Origin: a bacterium
GTDB lineage: Bacteria; Electryoneota; Electryoneia; Electryoneales; Electryoneaceae
Assembly (NCBI GenBank): GCA_014729955.1
Contig: WJJA01000594.1
Span: 1-13,269, forward strand
Length of the DNA stretch: 13,269 nucleotides
Reading direction: 5' to 3'
The first letter of the stretch is position 1; each line of letters opens with the position of its first letter. The translations under genes were made by a program, and so were the position numbers. This document shows, piece by piece, positions 1 to 8,300 of the stretch. Below the pieces are notes generated by a model, which was given only the letters and a program-made list of their open reading frames with translations, had not been told where the DNA came from and did not search any database.

Positions 1-48
1 CAATACACCCGGGCCAAGACCCGGGCCACCCTGTTTCTCCTCGGACAT
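1..48 (-). CDS. Start of an unidentified gene, cut by the window edge
   Basis: The stop codon of the response regulator overlaps an ATG on the minus strand as TGATG. The frame from that ATG (48-46) stays open to the window edge and reads MSEEKQGGPGLGPGVL. Such overlap is typical of translationally coupled genes. There is an alternative start: AGGAG at 41-37 lies 7 nt before a GTG at 29-27 in another frame, which would read MARVLARVY. Sixteen codons are too few to assign a family. A CCCGGG hairpin (8-13 with 20-25) falls in the same bases, so a structural role cannot be excluded. The gene would be the next member of the kinase/regulator operon. Confidence 0.4.
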   Translation of the reverse strand, partial: MSEEKQGGPGLGPGVL

Positions 49-1430
49 CACCCCTCTTTGCCCGGGATCTGGATGCCATACTGCTCGATTTTCCGGTCGA
101 GGGTGGTGCGTGCAATGTTCAGTGCTTCGCAGGTGGCCTTCTTCTTCCAGTTGGTCTTTTCGAGGGCATGCAGGATATAACGTTTTTCCACCTCGTTCAG
201 CGGCATCAGTTCCCTGGGAAAGTGGAAGCTGTCCTCACGTACTTCGGTCACATGCGCAGAAGCCCGTGTCGTCGGGTCGGGCAGATATTCCGGCAGCAGC
301 ACTTCGCCTTTAGCCATTACGACCGCATGCCTCAGCATGTTCTCCAGCTCACGGACATTGCCGGGAAATTCGAACAGTTTGAGCTTCTCAAACACGTCCG
401 GATCGATCAGGCGGATACGGCTGTCGAGTTCACGATTCACCTTGGCGATCAGGTATTCGGCCAGGCGCGTAATGTCTTCCCGGCGTTCGCGTAACGGTGG
501 CACATGAATTTTCACCACCGCGAGGCGATAGTAGAGGTCCTCACGGAAGGTGCCCTCCTCGACCATTTTCTCAAGATCCTGGTGAGTAGCGGCGATGACA
601 CGTGCGTTGAAGGTGAGGCGTTTTGAACCGCCGACACGGTAGAACTCCTTCTCCTGCAGGACACGTAGAATCTTGGCCTGCATGCTCATGGGCAGGTCGC
701 CGATTTCGTCCAGGAACAGGGTGCCGTCTCCGGCCGCCTCGAATTTGCCCTGCGTAGTGGCGACCGCGCCGGTGAACGCACCCTTTTCATGGCCGAAGAG
801 TTCGCTTTCGATCAATCCTTCCGGAATGGCATTGCAGTTGATCGGGACAAACGGCGATTCTTTCATCGTGCTGTTGTAGTGCACCGCCTTCGCGATCAGC
901 TCCTTGCCGGTGCCCGATTCGCCGGTGATCAGTACGCTGACCCGGCTGGTCGTGACCTGTCCGATGGTCTTGAAGATTTCCTGCATCTGCGAGGTGGAGC
1001 CGACGATATTGTTCATCCGGTACTGCGCTGAAATCTCCTTGACGAGATGGGAAAGGTGTTTCTCGCGGCGGCGGGTTTCCATGGCGCGGTCAATGGTCAG
1101 TTCCAGCTCATCGGTATCGATCGGTTTGCGGACATACTCGAACGCCCCGAGCTGCATCGCGCGGATCGTTGTCTCCATGTCTTCATACGCAGTTATCATG
1201 ATGACCGGCAGGTTGTCCCGTTCCGCCCTGATCTTCTCCAGCAGAGTGATGCCGTCCATACCCGGCATGCGGATGTCACACAGGACCACGTCCGGGTCGT
1301 GCTGCTCGAGTTTCTGCAGTCCGGTTTCGCCGTCATGGGCGATCACCCATTCGTAGCGTTCCTCACCGACATTCAGTTCTATCGATTCGGTCAGTTTCTG
1401 ATCGTCGTCGATCAGCAGTATCGTCGCCAT
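48..1430 (-). CDS. NtrC-family sigma54-dependent response regulator
   Basis: A 460-residue transcriptional activator with the complete NtrC architecture. The receiver domain (about 1-120) has the acidic pair D8/D9, phospho-acceptor D52, T80 and K102. The AAA+ domain has Walker A GESGTGKE (170-177), the sigma54-contacting GAFTGA loop (217-222) and Walker B ending in LDE (240-242). The C-terminus is a Fis-type helix-turn-helix (about the last 45 residues). All key residues are intact, so a functional phospho-activated regulator is expected. The ATG at 1430 is chosen because GAGAGGAG precedes it. An ATG at 1448 overlaps the kinase stop as ATGA and would add six residues before the receiver fold. 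Its cognate kinase is immediately upstream. Its targets are not visible: I found no convincing -24/-12 promoter in the window. Confidence 0.96.
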   Translation of the reverse strand: MATILLIDDDQKLTESIELNVGEERYEWVIAHDGETGLQKLEQHDPDVVLCDIRMPGMDGITLLEKIRAERDNLPVIMITAYEDMETTIRAMQLGAFEYVRKPIDTDELELTIDRAMETRRREKHLSHLVKEISAQYRMNNIVGSTSQMQEIFKTIGQVTTSRVSVLITGESGTGKELIAKAVHYNSTMKESPFVPINCNAIPEGLIESELFGHEKGAFTGAVATTQGKFEAAGDGTLFLDEIGDLPMSMQAKILRVLQEKEFYRVGGSKRLTFNARVIAATHQDLEKMVEEGTFREDLYYRLAVVKIHVPPLRERREDITRLAEYLIAKVNRELDSRIRLIDPDVFEKLKLFEFPGNVRELENMLRHAVVMAKGEVLLPEYLPDPTTRASAHVTEVREDSFHFPRELMPLNEVEKRYILHALEKTNWKKKATCEALNIARTTLDRKIEQYGIQIPGKEG

Positions 1431-1444
1431 GGCTCCTCTCGCGT

Positions 1445-2626
1445 TCATGTCGGCAGCACTCGCAGCGCCGACGGATCCTCCGCTTGTTTAGGCGGGCAGG
1501 GAGGCAGACGCAGCGAGAAGGTCGTCCCCTTTCCGACCTCGCTGCTGACCTCCATCTCACCGCCGTGTTCCTGGACATATTTTAACGCGTTGGCGAGGCC
1601 GAGGCCGTTGCCGTCCGCTTTTGTCGTAAAGAACGGATTGAAGATATCCCGCTGCAAGTCGGGCGGGATGCCTTTGCCGGTGTCCGCTACGCGGATTTCC
1701 ACCCACTCCCCCAGTGCCTCCGCTTCAAGCTTGAGAATGCCGCCAGGTTCCATCGCCTGTACTGCATTCAGGATCAGGTTCAGCAGGGTGCGCACGATAC
1801 GGTCACGATCCACTTCGATGGTGGGCAGATAGAGCGGGAGAATGGATTGCACCTGGATGCCGTGTTCCTGAATCGGAGCCTGCGCAAGTTCGAGGCTGCG
1901 CTCCAGCAATTCAGCAGGGTGGGTTGGTGCGACTTCAAATTTCGTGCGACGGGCGAAATGCATCAGCTCGCCGATGATGCTGTCGAGACGCTCGATTTCC
2001 TCCATACTGATCCGGACACGCCGTTCGTTGCGTTTGTCCAGCTCAGCGCTGCGTGCCAATCCCTGCAGGTTCATCTTCAGGCTGGAAAGCGGGTTGCGAA
2101 GTTCATGCGCCAGGCCGGAAGCGAGCTGACCGATACTCGCAAGCTTCTCGCTTTCGAACAGGCGACGGCTGATCTCGATGTTGCGACGAAACATCATCGC
2201 GTTGTCCAGCATTTCCGCCAGAAGTACCGAAACTTCGTGGATCAGAGTAAACCACTCATCGTTGGTGTCAAGGTGTTCGGTCGTGCCGACAAGAAACAGC
2301 CCGACCATGCGCTCACGGCAGGTCAGCATTTCATTGTGTGCGGCGGTGACCGGGGTCAGCAGTTCCAGCGTAGTATCCTCGACACTTTCGGTGTCGTCTT
2401 CCCGGACACGATCAACGTGAACAAGGAAATCATCCTGCTTGAATCGGATATGGGTGACTTCCAGCCCGAACGGCAAGTCGTAGTAGAGCGACAGCTGTGA
2501 ATCGTCGACGGAGAGGTGGATCGCCAGCTCACGCAAAAGCGATTTTGCCAGCGGAACCGTTTCAGTCTGCTCCATCGCTGACTGTCGGATGTGTTGAAAC
2601 AGATCGAGTTTCGCCTCGGCATCCAT
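1445..2626 (-). CDS. Soluble GAF-type sensor histidine kinase
   Basis: A 393-residue kinase expected to phosphorylate the adjacent NtrC-type regulator. No signal peptide or membrane segment is seen, so it should sense a cytoplasmic cue. Residues about 20-150 look like a GAF-type sensor domain, assigned from length and hydrophobic pattern only. The H-box is LASGLAHELRNP with phospho-acceptor H174. The ATPase domain has the N-box around N283/N287, G1 box DTGKG (315-319) and G2 box GNGLGL (339-344). The ATG at 2626 is preceded by AGGAGG (2638-2633) at 6-nt spacing, which outweighs an in-frame TTG at 2641. The stop overlaps the possible upstream start of the regulator (ATGA), indicating co-transcription. 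The sensed signal is unknown. Confidence 0.94.
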   Translation of the reverse strand: MDAEAKLDLFQHIRQSAMEQTETVPLAKSLLRELAIHLSVDDSQLSLYYDLPFGLEVTHIRFKQDDFLVHVDRVREDDTESVEDTTLELLTPVTAAHNEMLTCRERMVGLFLVGTTEHLDTNDEWFTLIHEVSVLLAEMLDNAMMFRRNIEISRRLFESEKLASIGQLASGLAHELRNPLSSLKMNLQGLARSAELDKRNERRVRISMEEIERLDSIIGELMHFARRTKFEVAPTHPAELLERSLELAQAPIQEHGIQVQSILPLYLPTIEVDRDRIVRTLLNLILNAVQAMEPGGILKLEAEALGEWVEIRVADTGKGIPPDLQRDIFNPFFTTKADGNGLGLANALKYVQEHGGEMEVSSEVGKGTTFSLRLPPCPPKQAEDPSALRVLPT

Positions 2627-2640
2627 GCAATCCCTCCTCA

Positions 2641-2655
2641 ACCGTAAGGTACGGT
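2641..2655. promoter_or_regulatory. 15-bp dyad just upstream of the kinase ribosome-binding site
   Basis: ACCGTA-AGG-TACGGT is a perfect 6-bp inverted repeat with a 3-bp spacer. It lies directly upstream of the AGGAGG of the kinase gene. It could be an operator, or a small RNA hairpin in the leader. No clear promoter hexamers were found around it, so its role is inferred from position only. Confidence 0.3.
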
Positions 2656-2718
2656 ACAGAGGAAGAGTATCAAACTGCTACTCCAAGAGGCCGGACGGGC
2701 ATCGGCCGGAGGAAAGCA

Positions 2719-2743
2719 GGTTCGGGGCGACTGCCCGGGAACC
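2719..2743 (-). terminator. Hairpin after the TPR lipoprotein gene, weak terminator
   Basis: On the minus strand, starting 5 nt after the TAA stop of the TPR lipoprotein gene, GGTTC pairs with GAACC and, inside that, GGGC pairs with GCCC around an AGTC loop, with a small internal bulge. The following TGCTTTCC is only weakly T-rich. It may attenuate read-through into the kinase gene rather than stop it fully. Confidence 0.4.
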
Positions 2744-2748
2744 GTTGT

Positions 2749-3534
2749 TTACGATGTTGCGGAGCGGAGGTATTGCTTCGCACGGGATTTATACGGCTCG
2801 CGCAGTCCCATCTCGAGAGCTTTCTGCATCGCTTCAACGCCCTGATCATAGCGCCGCAGTTTCATCAAAACATCGCCTTCGATCCACCATGTCAATGCTG
2901 CGTTTTTCCAGATTTTCCTCGCTTCAACCACCTTCAGAAGTGCCCGTTCACGCATGGCGGGATCTTCGTTGTCCGCAAGGATTTCGGCTTGTGCAAGCAT
3001 CAACTTGGCCCTGTATTCTTCATGGGCGGCGAATTGCTTCAAGGCTTTCTGGAATGCACCTGCTGCACGAGCCCATTCATCTCGCGCGAGCAGACTGTCG
3101 CCTTGAGAAGCCAGGGCTTTAGCATCTCGCATGCGACGGTCAATCTTCGAGAGCTTTTCTCGAAGTTGTCCCTCAGGATCTTCTCCGGAGAGGCGTGATG
3201 TATAGAGTTCGCGTGCGAGCATAAGATGTCCACTCACCAGGGCGGCATCGGCGATTCGAACACGGAACGAAATGTCCGTAGAGGACTGATCCAGCATCGG
3301 TTTGAGCACTTCTACGGCCGTAAAGGTATCGCCGACCGAAAACGCCGCTTCGCCCACGATGCGCCGCAGCTCATCATCGTCTGGGTTTTCTTCGAGCTGT
3401 GGAATACCATACTCGAGCGCTGCTTCGTACTTCCCCTGTTGGTATGCCGTGCGCGGATCGATAACACGAGAGGCGCAACCCGCCAGTACGGCGGCAAGGA
3501 TGAGAATTGCGAAAAGGAAAACAGGACGTGCCAT
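2749..3534 (-). CDS. TPR-like repeat lipoprotein
   Basis: A 261-residue predicted lipoprotein. The N-terminus MARPVFLFAILILAAVLAGC is a classic signal peptide II sequence with lipid-attachment Cys20. The rest is almost entirely alpha-helical with TPR-like pairs, clearest around residues 27-50 (AYQQGKYEAALEYG), 140-170 (QGDSLLARDEWARAAGAFQKA) and 213-243 (WWIEGDVLMKLRRYDQGVEA). Such proteins usually act as envelope scaffolds, as in outer-membrane assembly or secretion, but the partner cannot be named here. The start is chosen to give a standard signal peptide, with GGATGG 5 nt upstream. An ATG at 3582 overlapping the preceding stop would add 16 residues before the hydrophobic core. It lies 40 nt after the preceding lipoprotein gene. 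Confidence 0.85.
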   Translation of the reverse strand: MARPVFLFAILILAAVLAGCASRVIDPRTAYQQGKYEAALEYGIPQLEENPDDDELRRIVGEAAFSVGDTFTAVEVLKPMLDQSSTDISFRVRIADAALVSGHLMLARELYTSRLSGEDPEGQLREKLSKIDRRMRDAKALASQGDSLLARDEWARAAGAFQKALKQFAAHEEYRAKLMLAQAEILADNEDPAMRERALLKVVEARKIWKNAALTWWIEGDVLMKLRRYDQGVEAMQKALEMGLREPYKSRAKQYLRSATS

Positions 3535-3574
3535 GAAAACCATCCGATGCTGGTGTTTGCTGAATGACTGCTTC

Positions 3575-4369
3575 CTATTCATCCGGTTCATTAATATGAA
3601 CGACAATAGTGTCGCGTGCCGCAACCTCACCAAGTGCATTGCGGTACTCCGCTTCGAGTACAGCGATGGAGGCTTCAGTGGCATGGAAATAATGCGGAAA
3701 ACTCATTCCGCCCTGGGCATTGGAGCTCGATATCGCCGTATTTGACGGGACATAGTAGCCGGCCTGCACGTCAGGGTAGTTCGGTACATATGAGCTGAAT
3801 GTGATTTCTTTGTTGTCTACGAAAACGGGGTCTTCCTGTGTGCCTCGATAGACGTAACAGTATATCTCCGGTTGATCACCGACCACCATTTCATTATTCT
3901 CTATGGTGAAATCCATATAATGCAGGGACCAGGCGACAAAAACAGTATCCTCGGCGGTCGCCAGCGTTCGACGGTTCTCATCCAGGTAAACCGCTCGAAC
4001 CACAGCACCTCCTTCCTTCAGACCCTGGATGGTCGCATCCGGTACCGTTCTGGAGGCTCGTGTGGAGTCGATGCGGACATATTCCGGTCGCACGACAGCA
4101 ACAGTATCGGAAGAATCCTGTAATCCAAAAGCATACAGACGGATCTCTGCGTTCTGTATCCAGGCTGCATCCAGCTTCAAGCGGGGCAGCACAGGATGCT
4201 CTTCTCCCGCTTCGATGAATTCCGGTTCCACCTCGACGGTGAAATAGACATTCGGGCTTTCGTTGGGATTGACTCCTCCGCCCCCGTTGTCGCAGCCGGC
4301 GATCCACGCAAAAACGATCATCAGAACACCGACAAACAAAGAAAACCGTATCCGGGCAGGTCGAATCAT
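3575..4369 (-). CDS. Predicted lipoprotein of unknown function
   Basis: A 264-residue protein I do not recognise. It starts with a basic region and hydrophobic stretch ending in the lipobox WIAGC, with Cys26 as the lipidation site. A Gly-rich linker (29-32) and an Asn/Pro segment follow. The mature part is beta-rich with alternating hydrophobic residues and many Asp, Glu and Tyr, suggesting one or two Ig-like or similar beta-sandwich domains; the fold is an inference. The residue after Cys26 is Asp, which in enterobacteria keeps lipoproteins in the inner membrane, although that rule may not hold here. The start at 4369 gives a normal signal peptide, but its ribosome-binding site is weak. It lies 29 nt after the Gx gene and 40 nt before the TPR lipoprotein, so is probably in the same operon. 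Confidence 0.75.
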   Translation of the reverse strand: MIRPARIRFSLFVGVLMIVFAWIAGCDNGGGGVNPNESPNVYFTVEVEPEFIEAGEEHPVLPRLKLDAAWIQNAEIRLYAFGLQDSSDTVAVVRPEYVRIDSTRASRTVPDATIQGLKEGGAVVRAVYLDENRRTLATAEDTVFVAWSLHYMDFTIENNEMVVGDQPEIYCYVYRGTQEDPVFVDNKEITFSSYVPNYPDVQAGYYVPSNTAISSSNAQGGMSFPHYFHATEASIAVLEAEYRNALGEVAARDTIVVHINEPDE

Positions 4370-4398
4370 CTTCCGCTCATGTTGGTTGAAAGCGTCGT

Positions 4399-4947
4399 CT
4401 ACGATAAATATACGAGCCGAGCGGGGAGTTTTCTCCACAACAGCGCAACAATCCATCCCACGAGCGTGCCGGCGGCGACGGCGGCGATCAGGCTTGGACC
4501 GGCTAACGCAAAAAGCGCAGGATCACGGACGACCAGAAGTGATACCAATGTGAACTGGACGGTCATATGGGTCCACGCCCCCGCGACTGACAGGCCTACA
4601 GGCCCGATGATATGAGACGGCACCAGGCTCAATAGCGCCATCACAGTTACCGCGCCGACGGCTCCTCCGGAGGAGAGCAGGAATGCCGGTGTGCCCAGTG
4701 TTCCCAGCAGCACTCCAACCAGCACCACACGGAGCAGCGATACCATGTACGCCGACCCGATGCCCAACCCGAGCAGGGCTAACAAGCCGGCGATATTCGC
4801 GATCCCCAATCGAATCCAGGGGAGCGGGGAAGGCAGCCAGTGCTCGACGGCAGCCAGAACGACTCCGACGGCCGTCCACAGGGCGATACGAGTCAAACGG
4901 CGGTAAGAAAGAAAAGAGGATCCGCCCTGTTTATCCCGCCACGGCAT
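4399..4947 (-). CDS. Gx transporter family membrane protein
   Basis: A 182-residue, very hydrophobic protein with about five or six membrane helices (roughly 20-38, 46-64, 67-85, 97-113, 120-141, 149-170). It matches the family once labelled heptaprenyl diphosphate synthase component I and now called Gx transporter. Signature stretches are VEHWLPSPLPWIRLGIANI (34-52), SSGGAVGA (92-99) and GPVGLSVAGAWTHMTVQ (115-131). The substrate is unknown. The ATG at 4947 has GGAGAGGG 5 nt upstream and overlaps the end of the NusG-II gene by 17 nt, indicating translational coupling. That pairing is frequent for the two families and supports both calls. Elsewhere the pair often sits near Rnf or FMN-binding genes; none is seen here. 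Confidence 0.85.
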   Translation of the reverse strand: MPWRDKQGGSSFLSYRRLTRIALWTAVGVVLAAVEHWLPSPLPWIRLGIANIAGLLALLGLGIGSAYMVSLLRVVLVGVLLGTLGTPAFLLSSGGAVGAVTVMALLSLVPSHIIGPVGLSVAGAWTHMTVQFTLVSLLVVRDPALFALAGPSLIAAVAAGTLVGWIVALLWRKLPARLVYLS

Positions 4948-5311
4948 CGACACCCTCTCCGTTCGCACCGCCCCGAATGCGGATCGCCACGCTGTTCGGT
5001 ACACAGACTATGATTTCGCCTCGCAGGTGAACCTCCCCCTGGCGCACACAGAACTGATGCGGGCAGGGGGATTGGGTCATCCGGACATGACCGTCTTTCA
5101 CTTCGAGCAGGCTCTCGCCGCGCAAGCCTTGCACGCGGTATAGACCTTCTTCGGCAAGTGAAAGCGTCATCACGACTTCACCATGAACAATCACCTCCGC
5201 CCGCCGTCCGGCCTCCTGCCGCAACCCGAACGCCGTTGCAACGACGGAAAGACCAAGGAAAAGCAGAATCGCAATGAAATCGCCGGGACGAAACAGCCTG
5301 CGAGTATCCAT
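4931..5311 (-). CDS. NusG domain II-containing membrane protein
   Basis: A 126-residue protein with one N-terminal membrane helix (about 11-29) followed by a small beta domain of the NusG domain II type. The family signature is clear: SPCPHQFCVRQG (81-92) and IIVCVPNSVAI (100-110), with Cys83, Cys88 and Cys103. It is not the transcription factor NusG. The domain should face outside the cytoplasm, and its exact role is not established. The ATG at 5311 is preferred because in-frame starts at 5353 (ATG) and 5362 (GTG) lie inside the terminator-like hairpin 5338-5364. Its own ribosome-binding site is poor (GGAG 14 nt upstream). The gene overlaps the Gx gene downstream. Confidence 0.85.
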   Translation of the reverse strand: MDTRRLFRPGDFIAILLFLGLSVVATAFGLRQEAGRRAEVIVHGEVVMTLSLAEEGLYRVQGLRGESLLEVKDGHVRMTQSPCPHQFCVRQGEVHLRGEIIVCVPNSVAIRIRGGANGEGVDAVAG

Positions 5312-5331
5312 GTGCTGAGTGGAATCTCCAT

Positions 5332-5364
5332 GAAAATGGGTGCGAAGGTTCATCCTCCGCACCC
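5332..5364 (-). terminator. Intrinsic terminator after the S8 peptidase gene
   Basis: On the minus strand GGGTGCGGAGG pairs with CCTTCGCACCC around an ATGAA loop: 11 bp with one G-U pair. ATTTTC follows, a short T-tract. It lies 24 nt after the peptidase stop codon and probably makes the peptidase gene its own transcription unit, with partial read-through possible. Confidence 0.6.
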
Positions 5365-5387
5365 GTAAGGAAACCTCAGGGTTGCCT

Positions 5388-8300
5388 CTATTTCAAGAGC
5401 ACAATCTTCCGCATGTCCTGCAGCGGTCCTGCTTCAATGCGCAGGAAGTAGACGCCGGCCGCTCGGTCTCCCGCATGCCAGCTGAACTGGTGAGCACCGG
5501 CCTGGTAACGTCCTGTGGCCACCGTGGCGGTAAGACGGCCCAGCAGATCGTACACCTGCACCTTCACCGGCGCGTCATGGGCGAGCTGCACGGAAACTGT
5601 CACTTTGGGATTGAACGGGTTCGGATAGGCGTTGCCGATGGCGAACTCACCCGGCATGGAACGTTCCGCAGCACTGTTCTCACTGTATACCAGGTCATAC
5701 GGCTCGGAGTCGACATCACCCTGTTCATAAAGCGCGCGAACGATGTAGGTGTAGGTGCCGTATGACTCGATCTCGTCGTTCATGGTCAGCTCGGTGGTTT
5801 CACCCAGCGAGGTGCCGTCACGGAACACTTCAAATCCGGTGAGTCCGTCCAACTCCCCGCCGGTGATGGGTTCGGGCAGCCCGTGCTGGAGACGAATGAG
5901 CATATTGCCCATCATGGCATCGTAAAGTTCACGCCAGTTCAGGCCGTCTACCATGATCGCGCCGGGCCCCTGGGAGGGCGAACTGGTATCATTTCCCAGC
6001 AGGGTATGGCCGCGGTCGACCCAGTGCACAGCCGCCCAGAGAGTGTCTCCGGCGGTCAACTCAACACGGTCGCTTCCAAGATCCAGCCACTGCCATCCGC
6101 TCTCTTCCGGCAGAACCGGCTCGGACATGAACAGCTCTTCGCCGGGCAGAGTGGTGTCCGCGCCGGTGGTGTACACAGCAAAGCGAACATTTCCGAAAGT
6201 CACGGAAGCGTTTTCAAACAGGTACGCGCCCACCTGGGTGACCTGCCCGTCTTCGGGCACGATAAAGCGCTGGGCAAACCCGACATTTTCCGGCGTGTTG
6301 GGAGTAAACTGCAGCGACATTTCTGAGCTGCCGTCGTCCAGGGCGACTTCATAATCGCGCAGCTGCTCCCAGGCCAGGGTCACCGATCCTTCCGGAGTGA
6401 CTGTGCCTTCCAGGTAGCGCGGTGCGAGCGGTTCAAACCATGTAATCGAAGCCGGCCCCACTCGAGACGATTCGCCTTCGTCATAAAGCGCGGATACTTC
6501 GTACTGGTACGTGCCGAACTCGTCGAGGATATCCTCGTAGTCTGTCTCTTCGGTGGAATCGATCACAACGCCGTCACGGTAGATGTAGAAATGCCGGAAG
6601 GTATCGCCCGGATCATTCAGCACCCACTGCAAATCCACCGCGCCGGATGCGTCTTCAATCGATACTTCCAGGGCTGTCGGCGGGATGCGGGGATCGTCCG
6701 CTGAAATCAGACCGGTAATCACCAGGCTGTATGTCTGGTCGAGATCATTCCAGAGGCCGTCTTTGTGGGAAACCTCAACACGGTAGGCGCCTTCCGGAAG
6801 ATCCTCGACATAGACCTGCTCAACGTTGTCCACGATGTTGTCGCCGGTGGTCGCCGGGGCGGAGGGCTCGTCCGGGTCCAGCAGGTAAGGCAGGTACGTC
6901 GAATTGTCATCGATATTGATCAGACGAAGATCGAGATCGTTTACCAGCATGGCGGTACGATCGTTCAATGCCGCCGGGATCGGGGTGCCCGGAGGATCGG
7001 TCCAGCAAAGAGTCAGACGAACCGGTTCGGTCCCGACATTATAGAAATAGTACTGGTCTTCGGCATCTTCGACGAGGTCCGCCTCGGTGATGAACGCATC
7101 CAGGTTGTCGGCATCGTTGATCACGTCCGCCGCACGGCGTGTATTCAACAAACCCCAGCCGTAACTGTAGTCCGGTCCGTCATGGCTGCCGCACTCATCC
7201 GCAGTGTGCGACACCAGCGCCTTGATCGTGGAGTGCCGGGGCGGGGTGCCGTCGTGCAGTTGCTTGTAAAACTGGATCAGCAGGTTGATCGATCCGGTAA
7301 AGTTGGGCGACGACATCGAAGTGCCGCTCTTGTTGCTGTAGCTGTTGTTGCCGGCGTTGGAGGCGGAAAAGAGGGAAACGCCGTTGGCGACGATGTCCGG
7401 CTTGATACGGCCGTCATCGGTCGGGCCCCATGAGCTGAAGCTCGACATGTTCACACTGTTCGGGCCGCTGTAGCCGTTGATCACGTCGTCCACGGCACCG
7501 ACCATGAAATAGTTCTTTCCGGTGCTGCGGGGGCCGAGGCAATCGTAGCCGTCCTCGCCGCCGTCCGGGTCGCGTGTGGTAGTGCTCCACTGCCATCCAC
7601 CCTGCCAGACATAATGACCGGTGCCCGGTGCGGGACCGTCATTGCGTTCGTTGCCGGCAGATTTGCAGATGTTATAATAGGGCGCGTTGTAGGCGATTTC
7701 GTCCCAATCCTGCGCCATGGAGCTGTAAAACCCGAAGCTGTAGTCCTCGACTTCGGAGATGCTAGGATTGCCGTACCAGTAGTAGTTACCGCCGCTGTAA
7801 CTCCAACCGGCCAACGGGCTGTATGAATGGTTCGAAGCGGTGAGGCCGTCTTCCGCGGCATCGGTCATTTCCGAATCGTCACTGTCCCAGTTGTAGGAAA
7901 TCAGGTACGCTTCATAGCTCATCCCCTTGGCGTCCTGGTTCACCCCGGCGGCTATCATCGTGCCGCCGACATGGGTGCCGTGGTCGCTCGTGGATCCGCC
8001 GTCCATCGGCAGTGCACGGCCTCCGAATTCCACATGAGTATCACGTACGATACCGGAATCCCAGATCCCCAGGTCCAACATGCCGCCGGTTATGCCGGTG
8101 AGATCATACCCTGACTCTCCACCCGGCCAGACCTCGTCCACCGCGACACTGACAGCGGCGTTATAATTATCGGTAACATAGATGATGGGCCGCTGCAACT
8201 GTGGATCGTACCCCATCAACTCCATGTTCGGGTTGTCGTGAATGGCTCTCCACGCCGGTGTTGTCATCGATTTCAGTTGCTGATACACCGGACCGTGCCG

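Noticed and set aside
8..25. CCCGGG hairpin as a terminator of the two-component operon
   Set aside because: The 6-bp stem has no following T-run on the minus strand and lies within an open reading frame that continues to the edge.
1047..1832. A 261-codon plus-strand frame over the kinase and regulator genes
   Set aside because: It is antisense to two genes with complete catalytic motifs and shows no domain of its own.
2660..2690. Possible sigma54 promoter (TTGGAG...TTTGAT on the minus strand) before the kinase gene
   Set aside because: The spacing between the GG and the expected GC is off by one and the -12 element lacks GC.
6765..7433. A 222-codon plus-strand frame inside the peptidase gene
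   Set aside because: It is antisense to the subtilase coding region and has low-complexity Arg/Gly/Val composition typical of shadow frames in GC-rich DNA.
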